The position numbers and the translations under genes were made by a program. A DNA stretch of 64,000 nt, from the NCBI RefSeq assembly GCF_020379485.1, contig NC_063448.1, forward strand, positions 9,447,726-9,511,725, written 5' to 3'. Shown piece after piece: positions 45,391 to 57,206 of this stretch (positions are counted from its first letter, which is position 1; every line of letters starts with the position of its first letter). Below the pieces are notes generated by a model. The model did not search any database. It saw only the letters and a list, made by a program, of their open reading frames with translations, and was not told the origin of the DNA. This DNA comes from Brassica napus (taxonomy: Eukaryota > Streptophyta > Magnoliopsida > Brassicales > Brassicaceae).

Positions 45391-47413
45391 ATGGCTACCG
45401 TTGCTTCTAAGCTCTATTCAGGTCTTAACTTCCTCTCTGATTTGAAAACCCTAACATATAGTATGAAAACGATTCTGATTGTTTTCCCGCAGACGATGTA
45501 AGTCTTCTAGTGTTGTTGCTTGATACGAATCCCTTGTTCTGGAGCAATACGTCGACGACATTCTCCCAGTTCCTCTCTCATGTAAGTAAAGTCTCTTTCT
45601 TTCGAATTAATCTGTGAATCATTTCGTTTTGTGTTTATGATTTTGATGTTTGTTACGTTAGGTGCTTGCGTTTCTGAACGCGGTTTTGGGGTTGAATCAA
45701 CTGAACCAAGTTGTAGTGATAGCTACTGGGTACTGTTCGTGTGATTACATTTACGATTCGTCTTTGACATTGAGTGGGAACTCCGAGAGTGGTAGAACTG
45801 GAATGCCTGCTCTTTTTGCTTCTTTCCTTGAGAAGTTGGAAGATTTTATTGTTAAAGATGAGGAGCTTATCAAGGAGCAGGAGCATGATGAGAGGATAGC
45901 TTCTTCTCTCTTGTCAGGATCACTCTCTATGGCTCTTTGCTGTATCCTTCTGAATGCATTTAGCATTTGATCACTCTTCTTTGTGTGTTTTTTTCGCAAG
46001 TAAAGGCCTTTGTCTGTATGCTACATAACATCATGCTAGTGATCTTAAGGCCTAGCTTCCTCTTAAGTTAGAAAAAAAACTGATAGCACTTTAAGGTCTA
46101 TATGTGTGTTCTCGGCTAAACCTATAGCAGAGCCATCAGTTTCATTTGTTTTTGTCTGATTTTCCGGCTAGATATACAGAGGGTTTTCCGTTCTGGACAT
46201 CTTCATCCCCAGCCTCGGGTGCGTGTTCTGTATAATATACATCTCAATCAGTTGTCTTGGTTATTATTTCTCATCTTGATTGCTTGGTAGAAATCTTCAG
46301 CTTAAATTATGCATAAAGGCCCGCACTCTCCTATTGTTTGATTGCATAGCTCTTTAAGAATAGAACTGATTGTGCTATTGGCATGTGTGTGAAATACAGA
46401 TTTTATGCTTGCAAGGCTCCCCTGATGGCCCGGAACAGTACGTTTGCTTCTATAACTTTTTTCTACTTGCCATATCATCTCCTGTTTGTCTGGTCTCATG
46501 AAGGATGTTGTTCTTCTTTTCAGATATGTAGCGGTTATGAACTCTATCTTCTCAGCACAACGCTTAATGGTACTCTTTGTTTTGATTACTTCTTTGGGAT
46601 TTAAGGTTTCTCAATAATTTCAAAAATCTGTACCTCAAGTCACTTGGTTATTTAGGTACCCATTGATTCCTGTTACATAGGTACACAGAACTCGGCATTT
46701 TTGCAGCAGGTAATATCATTTCTCCCTAGAAGCTTCTTAAATCTTCAACACCTCAACCTATGCATTAGTTTTTCATCACCTGTGGCATATCTGTAGGCAT
46801 CTTACATAACCGGCGGTGTACATCATGCACCTAAACAGTTGGATGGGCTGTTTCAGTTTCTAACGGTATGCTCTCAGCTTAAGTCCAAACACAAAACATT
46901 ACATGTGCACTGCGTAGTTTATGTGACTCGGTTACATTAGCGTAGTCGATGGCTTACAACTTCTCTTTGTTCTGTTTTGCATAAAAGACGATCTTTGCCA
47001 CTGATTTGCACACCCGCAGCTTTGTACAACTTCCAAAACCCGTTGGCGTTGATTTTCGAGCATCGTAAGTGACAAATATAGAACGCTTCCGGTCTTCCTC
47101 CGCATGTTTTTTATAAGAGATGGTTAAATGTAAAAAACTCGCAGGTGTTTTTGCCACAAGAAGACTATCGATATGGGGTATGTATGTTCGGTATGTCTGT
47201 CCATTTTCTGTGAGCATCACAAGAAATGTTCAACGTGCGGGTAAGAGATTTTGACCCCTTGTTGTTCTTTCTCAGTATAATAAGCTAGCGACAAGTTGTT
47301 TGATGGTAAATATGTCCAAAAAATTTGAAATTTGCAGGTCTGTTTTTGGTCAGTCTAAGCTTGATGGTGCTTCGACTGTCAGTGAAAAGAAGAGAAAAGC
47401 TCCTGATTCTTAA
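45391..47413 (+). CDS. TFB4: TFIIH core subunit p34 (TFB4/GTF2H3)
   Basis: This is the p34 subunit of the TFIIH core complex, acting with p44 in RNA polymerase II initiation and nucleotide excision repair in the nucleus. Eleven exons (45391-45421, 45493-45581, 45662-45941, 46172-46218, 46400-46437, 46524-46569, 46656-46709, 46797-46865, 46988-47064, 47145-47240, 47338-47413) keep frame and give 300 residues. The N-terminal part is a von Willebrand A-like fold ([13 protein letters not shown]). The end is a C4-type zinc module with C245, C247, C258, C261, C266, C272 and C275, followed by a short basic tail (EKKRKAPDS). It appears complete and is the direct downstream neighbour of NACK1. Confidence 0.92.
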
Positions 47414-48062
47414 AATCCATCTTTTACGCTGGAGACACTGCAATCTTTCTCAGTAGTATTCAAGCATTGTAGTCTTTGCGTTGATTTACAAGAATCTATG
47501 AACGAACGACAACACCAAATTGAAAATCAACTAAATTACAGTTTTGATCAAACGCTTTTTTAATTCTCAGAATACCTAGTGTCTAGTGATTTGAGTTTAT
47601 TTTTGCAAGCCTTGGTAGTTCACAAAGAAAACTGGGTTTCTCAATCCAATGAACTGAAAGAATCAGATTAGCTGGATGTTGTGAGATTTTATCAGCAATC
47701 GTTCATCATAAGGTTCTCTGAAATGATCTTTGCATGAATCTGATAGACCACAGAGACTTGTGAAAAGGCACAGTTATAAAACAGACGCGGATGAAGACTC
47801 TGGCTCCTCTGACGGCAGTGCAGTTCACACCAGAGACCGAGAGATAAAGAACTCATACTGTTGAAGGCATTTGTGTTGCCGAGAACACCCCATTCTGAAA
47901 CCCGAGTCCTAACATCAAACCAGTCGTTTGTCACCAGCAGACACTATATTTGGTAAGCTGTGTGTACTTTTGTCTGGTTTAATTAACCTTTAGGAGAGAT
48001 GGTACAGAGTTAGAACTTGGACTGATTAGTGTGAGAAACTAATCTTGTACTAGGTTTCGATA
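47414..48062. other. Region downstream of TFB4
   Basis: No firm gene is visible. A minus-strand stretch near 47690-47940 has mixed composition but no domain I recognise. I looked for the neighbouring N-acetyltransferase gene expected from Arabidopsis synteny and could not find it. Confidence 0.35.
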
Positions 48063-48070
48063 TTGATGAG

Positions 48071-48790
48071 TAGGCCTGGGCATTTTTACCTGGACCCGAA
48101 GACCCGAACCGGAACCGACCCAAAAATACCCGACCCGGAACCGGACCAAAAATTTATAAGTACCTTTTGGGTCTAAATTTTTTTTACCCGAAAGATCCGG
48201 AACCGAAAAGGAACCGACCCGAATAGACCCGGACCCGAAAAGAACCGACCCGAATAGACCCGACCCGATAAGAACTGATTTGTACCCGACTTAAAAACAT
48301 GTATATCTAAAACTATGATGTTTTTGTGTTCTATTTTATATATATTATTATATAATTTAGTTGAAATATCTTTTGTTAACAACATTTGTAATTATTTTTT
48401 AAGATTTTTAAAGTAATATAAAGCTTTAAAATGTAAAATTTAGAGTTTTAAAAAGTTTTATTTTAATTATTAATAGTTTCATTTAAGTTGTTTTGTAAAA
48501 TTTTAGATATATATGACAAATATTCAACTAAAATTGATGGAATTAGGTATATCATGTCCTTTTCAGATCTTAAATATCCGAACCCGATCCGGACCCGATA
48601 TGGACCCGAAAAATTACAGATATTTTATGGGTATTTTAATTATAGACCTGAACCGACCCGGACCCGAAAAGAACCGACCCGAACCCGAACCGAAAATTTC
48701 GAAGTACCTATTGGATCTAAATATTTAGGACTCGAAAAAATTCGGACCCGAAATGAACCGGCCCGAACCCGACCCGTACGCCAAGGCCTA
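48071..48790. mobile_element. Non-autonomous hAT-like element (720 bp)
   Basis: A perfect 8 bp duplication TTGATGAG (48063-48070 and 48791-48798) flanks ends TAGGCCTGGGCAT and TACGCCAAGGCCTA, which are inverted repeats. GACCCGAACCG-type clusters occupy both sub-ends and the centre is AT-rich. There is no coding capacity. Confidence 0.88.
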
Positions 48791-48964
48791 TTGATGAGAT
48801 ATCAGTCTGATAACTTTTCTTTTCAAAACTGCCTTAAATGTTGAATCATGAAGAATCGAACCTCAAATCGTCCTTGCAGACAAATAACGAGATTAGAAAA
48901 TATGAAGTGTAGATGTGGTAATGGTTTCTTGCGTAACAGAGAAGGAACTTTAGGACCTGAAATG

Positions 48965-48977
48965 TTTATATGTACCT

Positions 48978-49008
<31 letters not shown>

Positions 49009-49033
49009 GAAACACATTTATATGTACCTAAAC
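48965..49033. mobile_element. Minimal retroposition scar with 17 bp target duplication
   Basis: TTTATATGTACCTAAAC occurs at 48965-48981 and again at 49017-49033. Between them are only 27 T residues and GAAACACA. Read on the minus strand this is 8 bases plus a poly(A) tail flanked by a target duplication, the footprint of target-primed reverse transcription that stopped almost at once. Confidence 0.75.
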
Positions 49034-49585
49034 TGAGTGTAACAAATCGTCTTTTTCTCATAAATGGAGGAAAAAATCTAAGAGGGATCCGATTCCATTT
49101 TTCTAAGGTAAATATATAAATAATATGAAAAAGAAAAACATATATATATATATAAAAGAGAGGGATGTGCTGATCTGGCCGTATCAGAATTGTGGCTCCG
49201 ATAGCCTCTGTGATTAATAGAGATCTCGTTGTCACATGCGACACCATATCATGTGGCGGATTTCCCTATTATCCCAACCATCTATTTTTACGATTTTCAT
49301 GTGTGAACTTTGAATTTTCAGTATCCTAATTAATCATGAAAAATTTATTCCAGGAGACACAGTTTTCAATTACCCTAAGAAACGCATTAGGTATATAGAA
49401 CACTTTCTTATGTTATATCGTGGAATAAACTCTTTAACTAGTGTGGTAGTAGGTTTGGTTACATTCCCTGACTAGAGATAACCGGCTAGAAACTGAACCA
49501 ACCACTAATCCATTTGTATTTATTTTAAAAAAAAAATCAATTCATTTTCTTGAAACCAACGAGACCAACTCTCATCTTTTATGTA
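49034..49585. other. Non-coding interval
   Basis: I see no gene. It is AT-rich with a short TA run near 49140-49155. The interval ends at the Helitron insertion site. Confidence 0.4.
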
Positions 49586-52500
49586 CTAGGGACCGTTATC
49601 CGCGCCAAGACGCGAGATTTTTGCATTTTAATCTATTTTTGTCTCTTGCTTACTAATCTAGCAATCAGTTTTTCAATGCATTTTATCTTCACCATCTCCT
49701 CTTGTCTTGTTTACATTTGTTTTCACGTTCTGTCGTTTGATTTGTCTTAGTTTTGGCTTGTGTAATAACTTAACCCTCCTCATTCTTCTTTCATTATTTA
49801 TTGATTGATATTTTTGTCTCGCTTAGCTCTGTGTTGCCACTAATTTGCTCGAATCATTTTTCATCATCTGCTTCGTATTCTTTTCATATTCATTAACTAT
49901 TGTCTCCAATCTCTTTAAATCCTAAAAATCCTACATGTTCTTTTGTTTATTAAATCACATATTAAATATTGTTGAAACTGTTTATTTATTCTAATAAATC
50001 TTTACGATTATAACTAAGATGATATGGATAAAAGACTGATTATAATTTAGTTGAAATTAAAGTCTAAAGTAGAAGTTATTAAACTTGCAATCCTTCTTTT
50101 TGTTATCCAAGATAGCTTTAGTCAAATCAATTATATTGATTTAGAAAACCCATAAGCTATTTCAATCCCAAACAACAAAAAAACAGGCGCATTTGTTATT
50201 GACGCTGCGGCGGGTTTCCTTTACTATAAACATAATTGATTGTCACAACTGTTAATAAACCCAAATGTGTTTACAAAAGTTACCCATATAAGAGTTTCAT
50301 ACTCATTTCTCTTTCTCTAGTCATCTCCTATATTAGTAGCAATCATAATACAATCATCAAACAAAGGACATATCTCTTGGTTCCATATAGAATATACAAA
50401 AGAACTGTTTTATGCAGACTCCATGATCACTGAGTATTATAAATATCAAACTCTGTCTATGGTCTATTTATATACTGAGGAAACGCCTCGAAATGTAGCT
50501 TCCAAATAATGATTTCCAGGTCAACACATTGCATGTTAACCTCTACAATGGGATCATCGGATCTGCAGATAATGCTACTTGTCGAGTCGAACGCAACTAC
50601 ACATATGTTCCCTGCTTGTGCCTTTCATTCACAATCTGCAATTCTCCCAAGAACCAGAATCAATGTTAAATGAGGTAAAAGTTTTAGAGTCAAAACAGAC
50701 TTTGTATAGCCAAGCCCAATAAACCAAGCACCCAACGTAACATCCCCACAGAAAATGACTTGATCATTATATAGTAGCACCGAAAATTTAGATAGCGAAT
50801 GAGGTATGAATACAAAGTAGACAAAACAGTTAAAATCTTACTGATTATGGGAAATATAAGAAATCAATTCTCTTGAAATGGCTTATAACTGTCCAATAGC
50901 GTGACATAAGTATTTGTTCCTATTTTCACCAAACTTCCAATTCTACATGTATATATAAATCTATTAGAGTTATTGTCAGCGCTCTGTTGCGATATTTGTT
51001 AGCTAAAATAATCCATCCAACATAATAGGAAAGAAACCAACGAAATTGTAAAGCTAACCATCAGCAGTGATGCTTTTGCTGTCCTGACACATTGCAAGCT
51101 TAGTGATTTCAAAAGCAACAAACTAAGCAGTCATATACATCCGAGACATTTATTTACAAACGGTTCCTAGCACAGAAAAAGCATATTATTATGTTACGGA
51201 TGATAAGTTTGATGCATAAATACAGTTTATAATTTTTTTCAACTGAACATTTGTGCCTACTGAATTACCTTACAACACCCACTGCATTGTGATTTTGGCA
51301 TGTTAAAGTTGATAATTAACATTGGAGCTTGCGTTAGCATTTGGAACATGATATATAGCACCATCAATTTCCAATGTTAATTCCATCGACAATAGCTGTG
51401 CAAAAGAACTGTGCTAGTAAGGTAATCGTGATTAGTAATTCTTTACATCTTAGTGTCGTACAACCTCAAAACGATAGACACTTACAATCGACGGCTCTCA
51501 AAGATGGACCGCAAACCATCTAATGATATGCTTACCTCGTCGTATAAGTAATCCATGCTTCCCTCCTACGGGTGACGTTGCTGGTGCAGATAAATTTCCT
51601 CCACCTCTTCCTCATCATTAAGACGCTATGCAATATACCCTATGTAAGGTTCAAATTTATGTCGATAGAATTATCAAAGAAAGAAATATAAATTATCCTC
51701 CAAATCTTCAGGAGCATCGACATTTTCTTTATTCAATGATCTTCATTCAACCTAACAACCATCAAAATAAAAAGAATGTGAGGCACATAATTTTTAAAAT
51801 TCAAGTTTAATGAATGGAAAAAAAAACTCAGGAAGACAGAAAATATCAAACACTCACTGGCTTCTTCTTCTTTTACTTCTTGGCTCCCGTGAATGAACTA
51901 TCAAAGCCATCATTATTTGCAGGAAAAAAGATTAAACAAAGCAACTGATGAAAAGGAACAAATATGTTTCACAGCACATAAACTCTTCTTGAACAATCAG
52001 GCAACAGATAGTATGTCTCCCGTGTGACTCAGCTGAGTCCTCGATGGCATCCTGAACGAAAAATGTCTTCTTCTTCTTCTTGGTTATATCAAAGGGTGCA
52101 AGCTAAGGATGACCAAAGAAAATTAAAACCACACATCATAATTTATCAGGCAAAATAAAAGAACCGATGATGAATTTATTAAAGATGAGGAGATGTAGAG
52201 ACTAAAGAAGAAAAACTGATTCATGAAACTCAAAGAGCCAATCTGTTAGATGAGTCATGAACCGATGATTAAAAAAAGAAAGCCCTAAACTCCCATTGAA
52301 GAGAACACTTACAGACCAAAGAGGTTTATTGGGGTTTTTTTAACGAATCTCATTTCAAAACGTGAGTTATAAAGTATTTATTAAATCATTAGATAAAATA
52401 AATAAGTGTGGGTCCCACAAAGAAACCGAAGAAGCAAAAGTTTCCGATCTTCATGAATATATATTTGTTTCAGCCATCAATGTATAAAGAATCCATTAGC

Positions 52501-52647
52501 TTAATGGTATAAATGTTGTTGTTTAGATCTCATTAACTCAGGTTCGAGTCACAGACCTGACACTTTTTCACACTTTTTAAAAGTGAGACCCACATATCGC
52601 TGACGTGTTGCATCAGGAGTGATGCAACTACCCTATTATAATGTAGA
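49586..52647 (-). mobile_element. Non-autonomous Helitron (3.06 kb)
   Basis: On the minus strand it begins TCTACATTATAATAGGG after an A and ends CTAG before a T, the A|TC...CTAG|T rule of Helitrons. Eleven bases before CTAG is a GC-rich hairpin (CGCGTCTTGGCGCG). Near the 5' end is a TTGCATCACTCCTGATGCAA palindrome and a tRNA-like segment. No RepHel protein is visible. A stretch near 51060-51130 (minus; FVAFEITKLAMCQDSKSITADG in short) vaguely recalls the replication protein A-like sequences often carried by plant Helitrons, but it is degenerate. Confidence 0.75.
52490..52570 (+). other. tRNA-like A/B box segment within the Helitron
   Basis: TAGCTTAATGG (about 52497) and GGTTCGAGTC (about 52540) are spaced as pol III A and B boxes. 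The arms do not fold into a clear cloverleaf. It resembles the segments in the MULE arms and may derive from a tRNA or SINE. Confidence 0.4.
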
Positions 52648-53394
52648 TTTTTTAAAACAATAGATTCTATTCCCAAACTTGAAACTGTATCTCCCATTCT
52701 CGATGAACCTTAATCTCTTTCTCTCTCTTTTTTTCTATCTTGCTCTCGATCCAGAATTGGGAAACATGAAACTTCCTAAATCCTCGTTTTTTCGATTAGT
52801 CTCTTCTTCTCAGATTCTCTAAATCCCCCAATCGAGTAACCTATCAAAATTTCCACGAATCCACACCCATGAACAACTCCTCCTTCACCGTGGGAATCAC
52901 CGTATTGCAGCCCCCTTTGGTTGCAGATCAAAAGCTCGGTTGAAGAACAACAACGGTCAACTTTAACTTATTTGATCTCTAACTTTGTCCATGTTCTAAT
53001 TTTGATCTAAAACTCTCAAATTTGTATATAAATCTTCTTGAATTGACTACAAACTCTTAAATAAGTAAGATTTCAGATTATTGTTTCGTTAATCTGGAAA
53101 TTTGACTAATATATGCGATTTTGGTGTTCACCGACCCTAAGTTTCATGTGTAATACTATTTACAACTTCATCCATGAAATCTCGTCCACAGAATCTCATC
53201 CACAAACTTTTTATATATCTAATCGCAGTAACTATGTGTTTGTAATGGATTTGAATGTGTGATTATTTGTCAATTAAATACAATTCAATCATATTTATAT
53301 ACACATGTGGTTGAGTTATTACTTTCACAAAATGCATTTGTTTGGTTCAATAATTGTCAAGATTTTTTAGTTCAAAATATATTATTGGCTTTAT

Positions 53395-53660
53395 ATAACC
53401 TCATCCACAAAACCTCGTCCACACAATATCTTAAAACTTAACCCAGTAAAACTCATCCACAAGACTTAAAAACCTTGTCCACAAGAATTCGTCCATGAAA
53501 CCTCGTCCACAAATCCACATATCTCACATCCACGACTGCACCATCCATAAATATCAATATATATATATTATAAATTTAACAAGAAATATATGGAAATCAT
53601 AATTTGTTTTACGCATAAATATAAAATTTTATACATTATAATTTGTAATAATGACCAATA
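53395..53660. repeat. Dispersed repeat, copy 2
   Basis: It contains the same segment order as at 25970-26290: CCTCGTCCAC motifs, 'CACGACTGCACCATCCATAA', an AT run and 'AATCATAATTTGTTTTACGC'. This copy is somewhat diverged, and related motifs continue leftward to about 53165. Confidence 0.6.
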
Positions 53661-54130
53661 AAATTTTTTATCTACTTTCTCGAGCTTCACAACCCATTAA
53701 TTACACTTGAGAAGACATGTTTTTTTCCAACCGTTGGATCTGTTTTCATTAAAATGATCCGACGTATACGATCTATAACTTTTTGTTTTATTATTTTATC
53801 ATTAATTGTAACTTACAAAGAATCTAGATTTCTTAAATCAATCATTCTTCGCCTTACTAAAAAGCAAGGTCATTTCTGTCTCAATAAAGACAGCTGACAA
53901 AGTAAAGCGTGTCAAAGTAGCATTGTGTCTTACAGAGAAAAGTAAACTCATAAAATGTCTTTTTACGTAAATGTCTCACTCTACGAAGTCCTGACAGAGA
54001 ATTAAAATTCAGGATACATATAGTTGTTTCTTTTAAAATTCAAGGTTAAATTCATAACAAACAGATATATTGTGGGGGCAAAGAGTAATATCACGAAAGC
54101 TTGTGAATGACAGAGATGAAAGAAAACAAA

Positions 54131-54139
54131 AAAATATCT
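54131..54139 (+). promoter_or_regulatory. Evening element of RVE7 promoter
   Basis: AAAATATCT at 54131-54139 is an exact evening element, and AAATATCT recurs at 54162-54169. These sites bind CCA1/LHY/RVE MYB factors and give clock-phased expression. They lie about 440-475 bp before the RVE7 start, fitting a clock-controlled gene that may also be autoregulated. Confidence 0.55.
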
Positions 54140-54606
54140 TCACAATAATTACAGAACACTCAAATATCTTTTTCATAAATTCTAACGTCGCCCCTACTTT
54201 ATCCACAGATCGGATCTTTGTAGACGAATCGCGTGATGTACACCGCAAAGAAGCGAGCGTGAAGGGTTAGGTTAGGTTAGGTTATCTCACAGCCACAAGA
54301 TTATCTGTCTCTCACCTTCTCGAAATTTCCATAGAGATTAAAATAGATATAGAAACTAGCATCTGACGTGGCAAAGCACGGCTATATTAGCACTTGCCCT
54401 TTCTAGTATGTTCTCCTCACTGTCTCCTTCCTAATCTCTTCTTCTCTCAACTATTAATTTTTTTTTTTTTTGCTTCACCTTCTCGGAGATAATCTTCCTG
54501 TTTCAAGGAGTTTGATTTCACCGGGGGAAATAAAAAACAGAATTATTCACACTTTTTATCTATTAACTGTTCTGAGATCTGAAGAAAGCTTGTCAGATAC
54601 TGTTAC

Positions 54607-55989
54607 ATGGCTGCTCCGGTAATTAACTTTCTTCTTTTGGAAAACAGATTTGATTTAATTAAAGATGTATTAGCTTGCGAATAGATGGTTCTCTTGTTGC
54701 TTTGTAAGCCATTTAGTTCATTGCTTTAGTTTTATACTGTAGGATCGAAGTGAGGATGTAAGTAGCAATGTAGAGAATGGAAGTTGTAATTCAAATGAAG
54801 GAACCACCAATCATGAAACCAGCAGTGATCGGATCGCGAACGCTGCTAAGGTATCAGCTTAATTAAGACAGGTTCCATCGTGGGGACAAAGTCTCTTTCT
54901 TTCTCAATATTGTCTGAACTCCAAGTGTGTGTTGTTATTGAAGGTTAGGAAGCCGTACACAGTAACTAAGCAGAGAGAGAAGTGGAGTGAGGCAGAGCAT
55001 GAGAGGTTCCTTGAAGCTATAAATATTTATGGTCGTGCTTGGCGTCAAATCCAAGGTATTGTCTCATACTCCAAATTTGGTTTCGCTTTGATTCTAGCTT
55101 GATGTAGTTGTGATTGAGTCTTGATTTTTGGTGCCAGAACATATAGGTACGAAAACAGCTGTTCAGATCAGAAGCCATGCTCAAAAGTTTTTCTCCAAGG
55201 TCTTGTTCTCAAACATCACTAGTACTCTCATTTAGTTGGTTTTGTAATCTGACTTTGTTTTGTTTGATCCATTTGCAGGTGGCTCGTGAAGCTGACAGTG
55301 GTAGTGACGGCTCGGTTCAAACGGTTGTTATCCCGCCTCCTCGTCCAAAGAGGAAACCAACACATCCTTATCCTCGGAAATCGCCTGTTCCATATTCTCA
55401 GTCTCCTTCCTCAGCTATGGAGAAAGGAACAAAATCTCCAACTTCTGTGCTATCACCATTTGATTCAGATGATCAGACCAATCGATGCTCCTCTCCTAAC
55501 TCGTGTACCAGTGACATGCAGTCCATAGATAAGAAGAATGACTACGCAACATCCAAGCAATCTTGTAAAGAGGATGATGCTGTAACCGGTTCAAGACCCA
55601 CCTCAAGCATTATGCTTTTTGGGAAGATTGTCCTAGTGGGGGGTGAATCTCACAGAACATCTTCTTCCAGAGAAAACGGTGTTGATCATAAATCAATGAC
55701 GGGACAAGATTCTAGGCACGTCGACACTGTTTTATCTCTAGGGGTATGGGATACGTCCTGTACCGGTTCCAACGCGTTTGGCTCGGTTACAGAAGTTTCA
55801 GAGAACTTGGAGAAGAGTGCAGAAGCACGGAAACGGCTAACCTCGTTAGAAAAACAAGAACCCTGTTATCGTCCAAATGGGTTCAGACCGTACAAGAGAT
55901 GCTTATCAGAAAGGGAAGTGACGTCATCTTTGTCGTTGGTAGCTTCAGAAGAGGAGGGAAGCAGGAGAAGAGCACGTGTATGCTCGTAG
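54607..55989 (+). CDS. RVE7: REVEILLE 7 / EPR1, clock-regulated MYB-like factor
   Basis: This is a nuclear single-MYB transcription factor of the CCA1/LHY/RVE family that binds evening elements; EPR1 was described as a phytochrome- and clock-regulated gene. Exons 54607-54618, 54743-54850, 54944-55055, 55138-55199 and 55279-55989 keep frame and give 334 residues. The MYB repeat (about 51-98) contains REKWSEAEHERFLEAINIYG and RSHAQKFF (89-96), the SHAQKF signature. After it comes the proline-rich RVE segment (IPPPRPKRKPTHPYPRK). The C terminus ends RARVCS. No break is visible. The first exon codes for only four residues (MAAP), which gene finders may miss. Confidence 0.92.
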
Positions 55990-56293
55990 CCTTAAGTACA
56001 CGCCATCTTGTACTGTTGCTACAAACCACTTTTAGGATTGATACCGATGGGTGGAAGGGCATATCATTGTTGGGAGACTCGGAGGAAGCCAATGCACTTG
56101 TGATGAAGTTTCATCCACTGTCTGACATTTAAAAAAGACGGTTCCTTTTTTTTGCTGTCTAATCAACTGATTGTAACTCTGTTCAAAGCTTAAGCATCGT
56201 TTCATGAATAACAGTCATTAGATTTGTCAAAGGTTATTGATCAGAAAAGAGTGAAAATTAACCAGCTTAATAAGCCAACCATGAAGGCACAAG

Positions 56294-56896
56294 TAGGCAT
56301 GGACGTATGGGTCGGGTTTGAGCCGGTTTTTATCTGATCCGGATTTTTTAGTTCATGTATATTTTTGTAAATTGGAGCCGTATCGGATTCACGTCCGGTT
56401 CGGATATTTAGGATCTAAAAAACACAAAATACCCAAACTCCATAAAATTTAGTCGAAATCTGTTATATATATCTAAATTTTACAAAATAATTTAAAATAA
56501 ATTATTAATAATTAAAATAAAATATTTTAAAACTAAACTGTACATTTAAAATTTCATACTATTTGAAATGCTATTAAAATAATGACAAAGATTGTTAATA
56601 AAAAATATTTCAATTAAATCATGAAATAAATATAGAAAATAGAAAACAAAAAATCATAGTTTTAGATATTCATGTTTTTAAGTTGGGTGTGAATCTATTC
56701 TTATCGGGTCAGGTCCATCGGATCGGTTCTTTTCTAATTCAGATTTATTTGGATCGGTTATTTTCAGTTCTAGTTTTTTTTTGGATAGAATAATTTTGGA
56801 TTTAATAAGTAATTGTAATTTGTTCAGTTTCGGATTGGATATTTTTAAATCGGTTTCGGTTTGGATTTTTGGATCCGGGTAAAATGCATAGGCCTG
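56294..56896. mobile_element. Degenerate hAT-like element
   Basis: It has TAGGCATGGACGT at the left and ATGCATAGGCCTG at the right. Clusters of GGGTCGGGTTTG- and CGGTTTCGGTTTGG-type motifs flank an AT-rich centre, as in the elements at 48071 and 60042. The flanks GGCACAAG / GACTCAAG agree at 6 of 8 positions, so it is an older member of the family. Confidence 0.55.
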
Positions 56897-57038
56897 GACT
56901 CAAGACAGAGGGACATAAGTTGACTGAAACTTTGTACAGGGCCTTGAACAAAACATTCTAGGCCCATTGGTACATATGAGCGTTATTCTAAATTTGTGTC
57001 GGATTATGTCTTTTTTTTTCTTGGAGGGAGATCAAATG

Positions 57039-57050
57039 TGCCACGTGGCA
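57039..57050. promoter_or_regulatory. Perfect palindromic G-box before GH81
   Basis: TGCCACGTGGCA is a 12 bp perfect palindrome with a CACGTG core, 157 bp before the GH81 start codon. It suits bZIP (ABF/HY5-type) or bHLH binding. Function is inference. Confidence 0.55.
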
Positions 57051-57206
57051 TCTTGCATGAGAAGTAGTGTGCGTTTCCGAGAAAGAAAACAAATCGTCGC
57101 GCTTCTTCTCCTACCAATGTCGCTGCAGATTCAGACGATACATCTTCTAATCGCTTTCTGAAAACAACCAAGACAGAGAACTAGGGGAAAGCCAAATTAG
57201 AGAGAA

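Larger units (their letters stand above)
52648..54606. other. Region upstream of RVE7
   Basis: No gene is visible. 53395-53660 is a second copy of the dispersed repeat at 25970-26290. Further right is the RVE7 promoter with evening elements, a TGACGTGGCA G-box-like site (about 54364) and a short GGTTA repeat (54270-54286). The 5' UTR probably occupies the last 150-200 bp. Confidence 0.45.
55990..57206. other. RVE7-GH81 intergenic region
   Basis: The region contains the RVE7 3' region, a hAT-like element (56294-56896) and the GH81 promoter with a perfect G-box palindrome. No gene is visible. From recalled synteny a small Tim17/22-family gene might be expected here; I found none. Confidence 0.45.
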
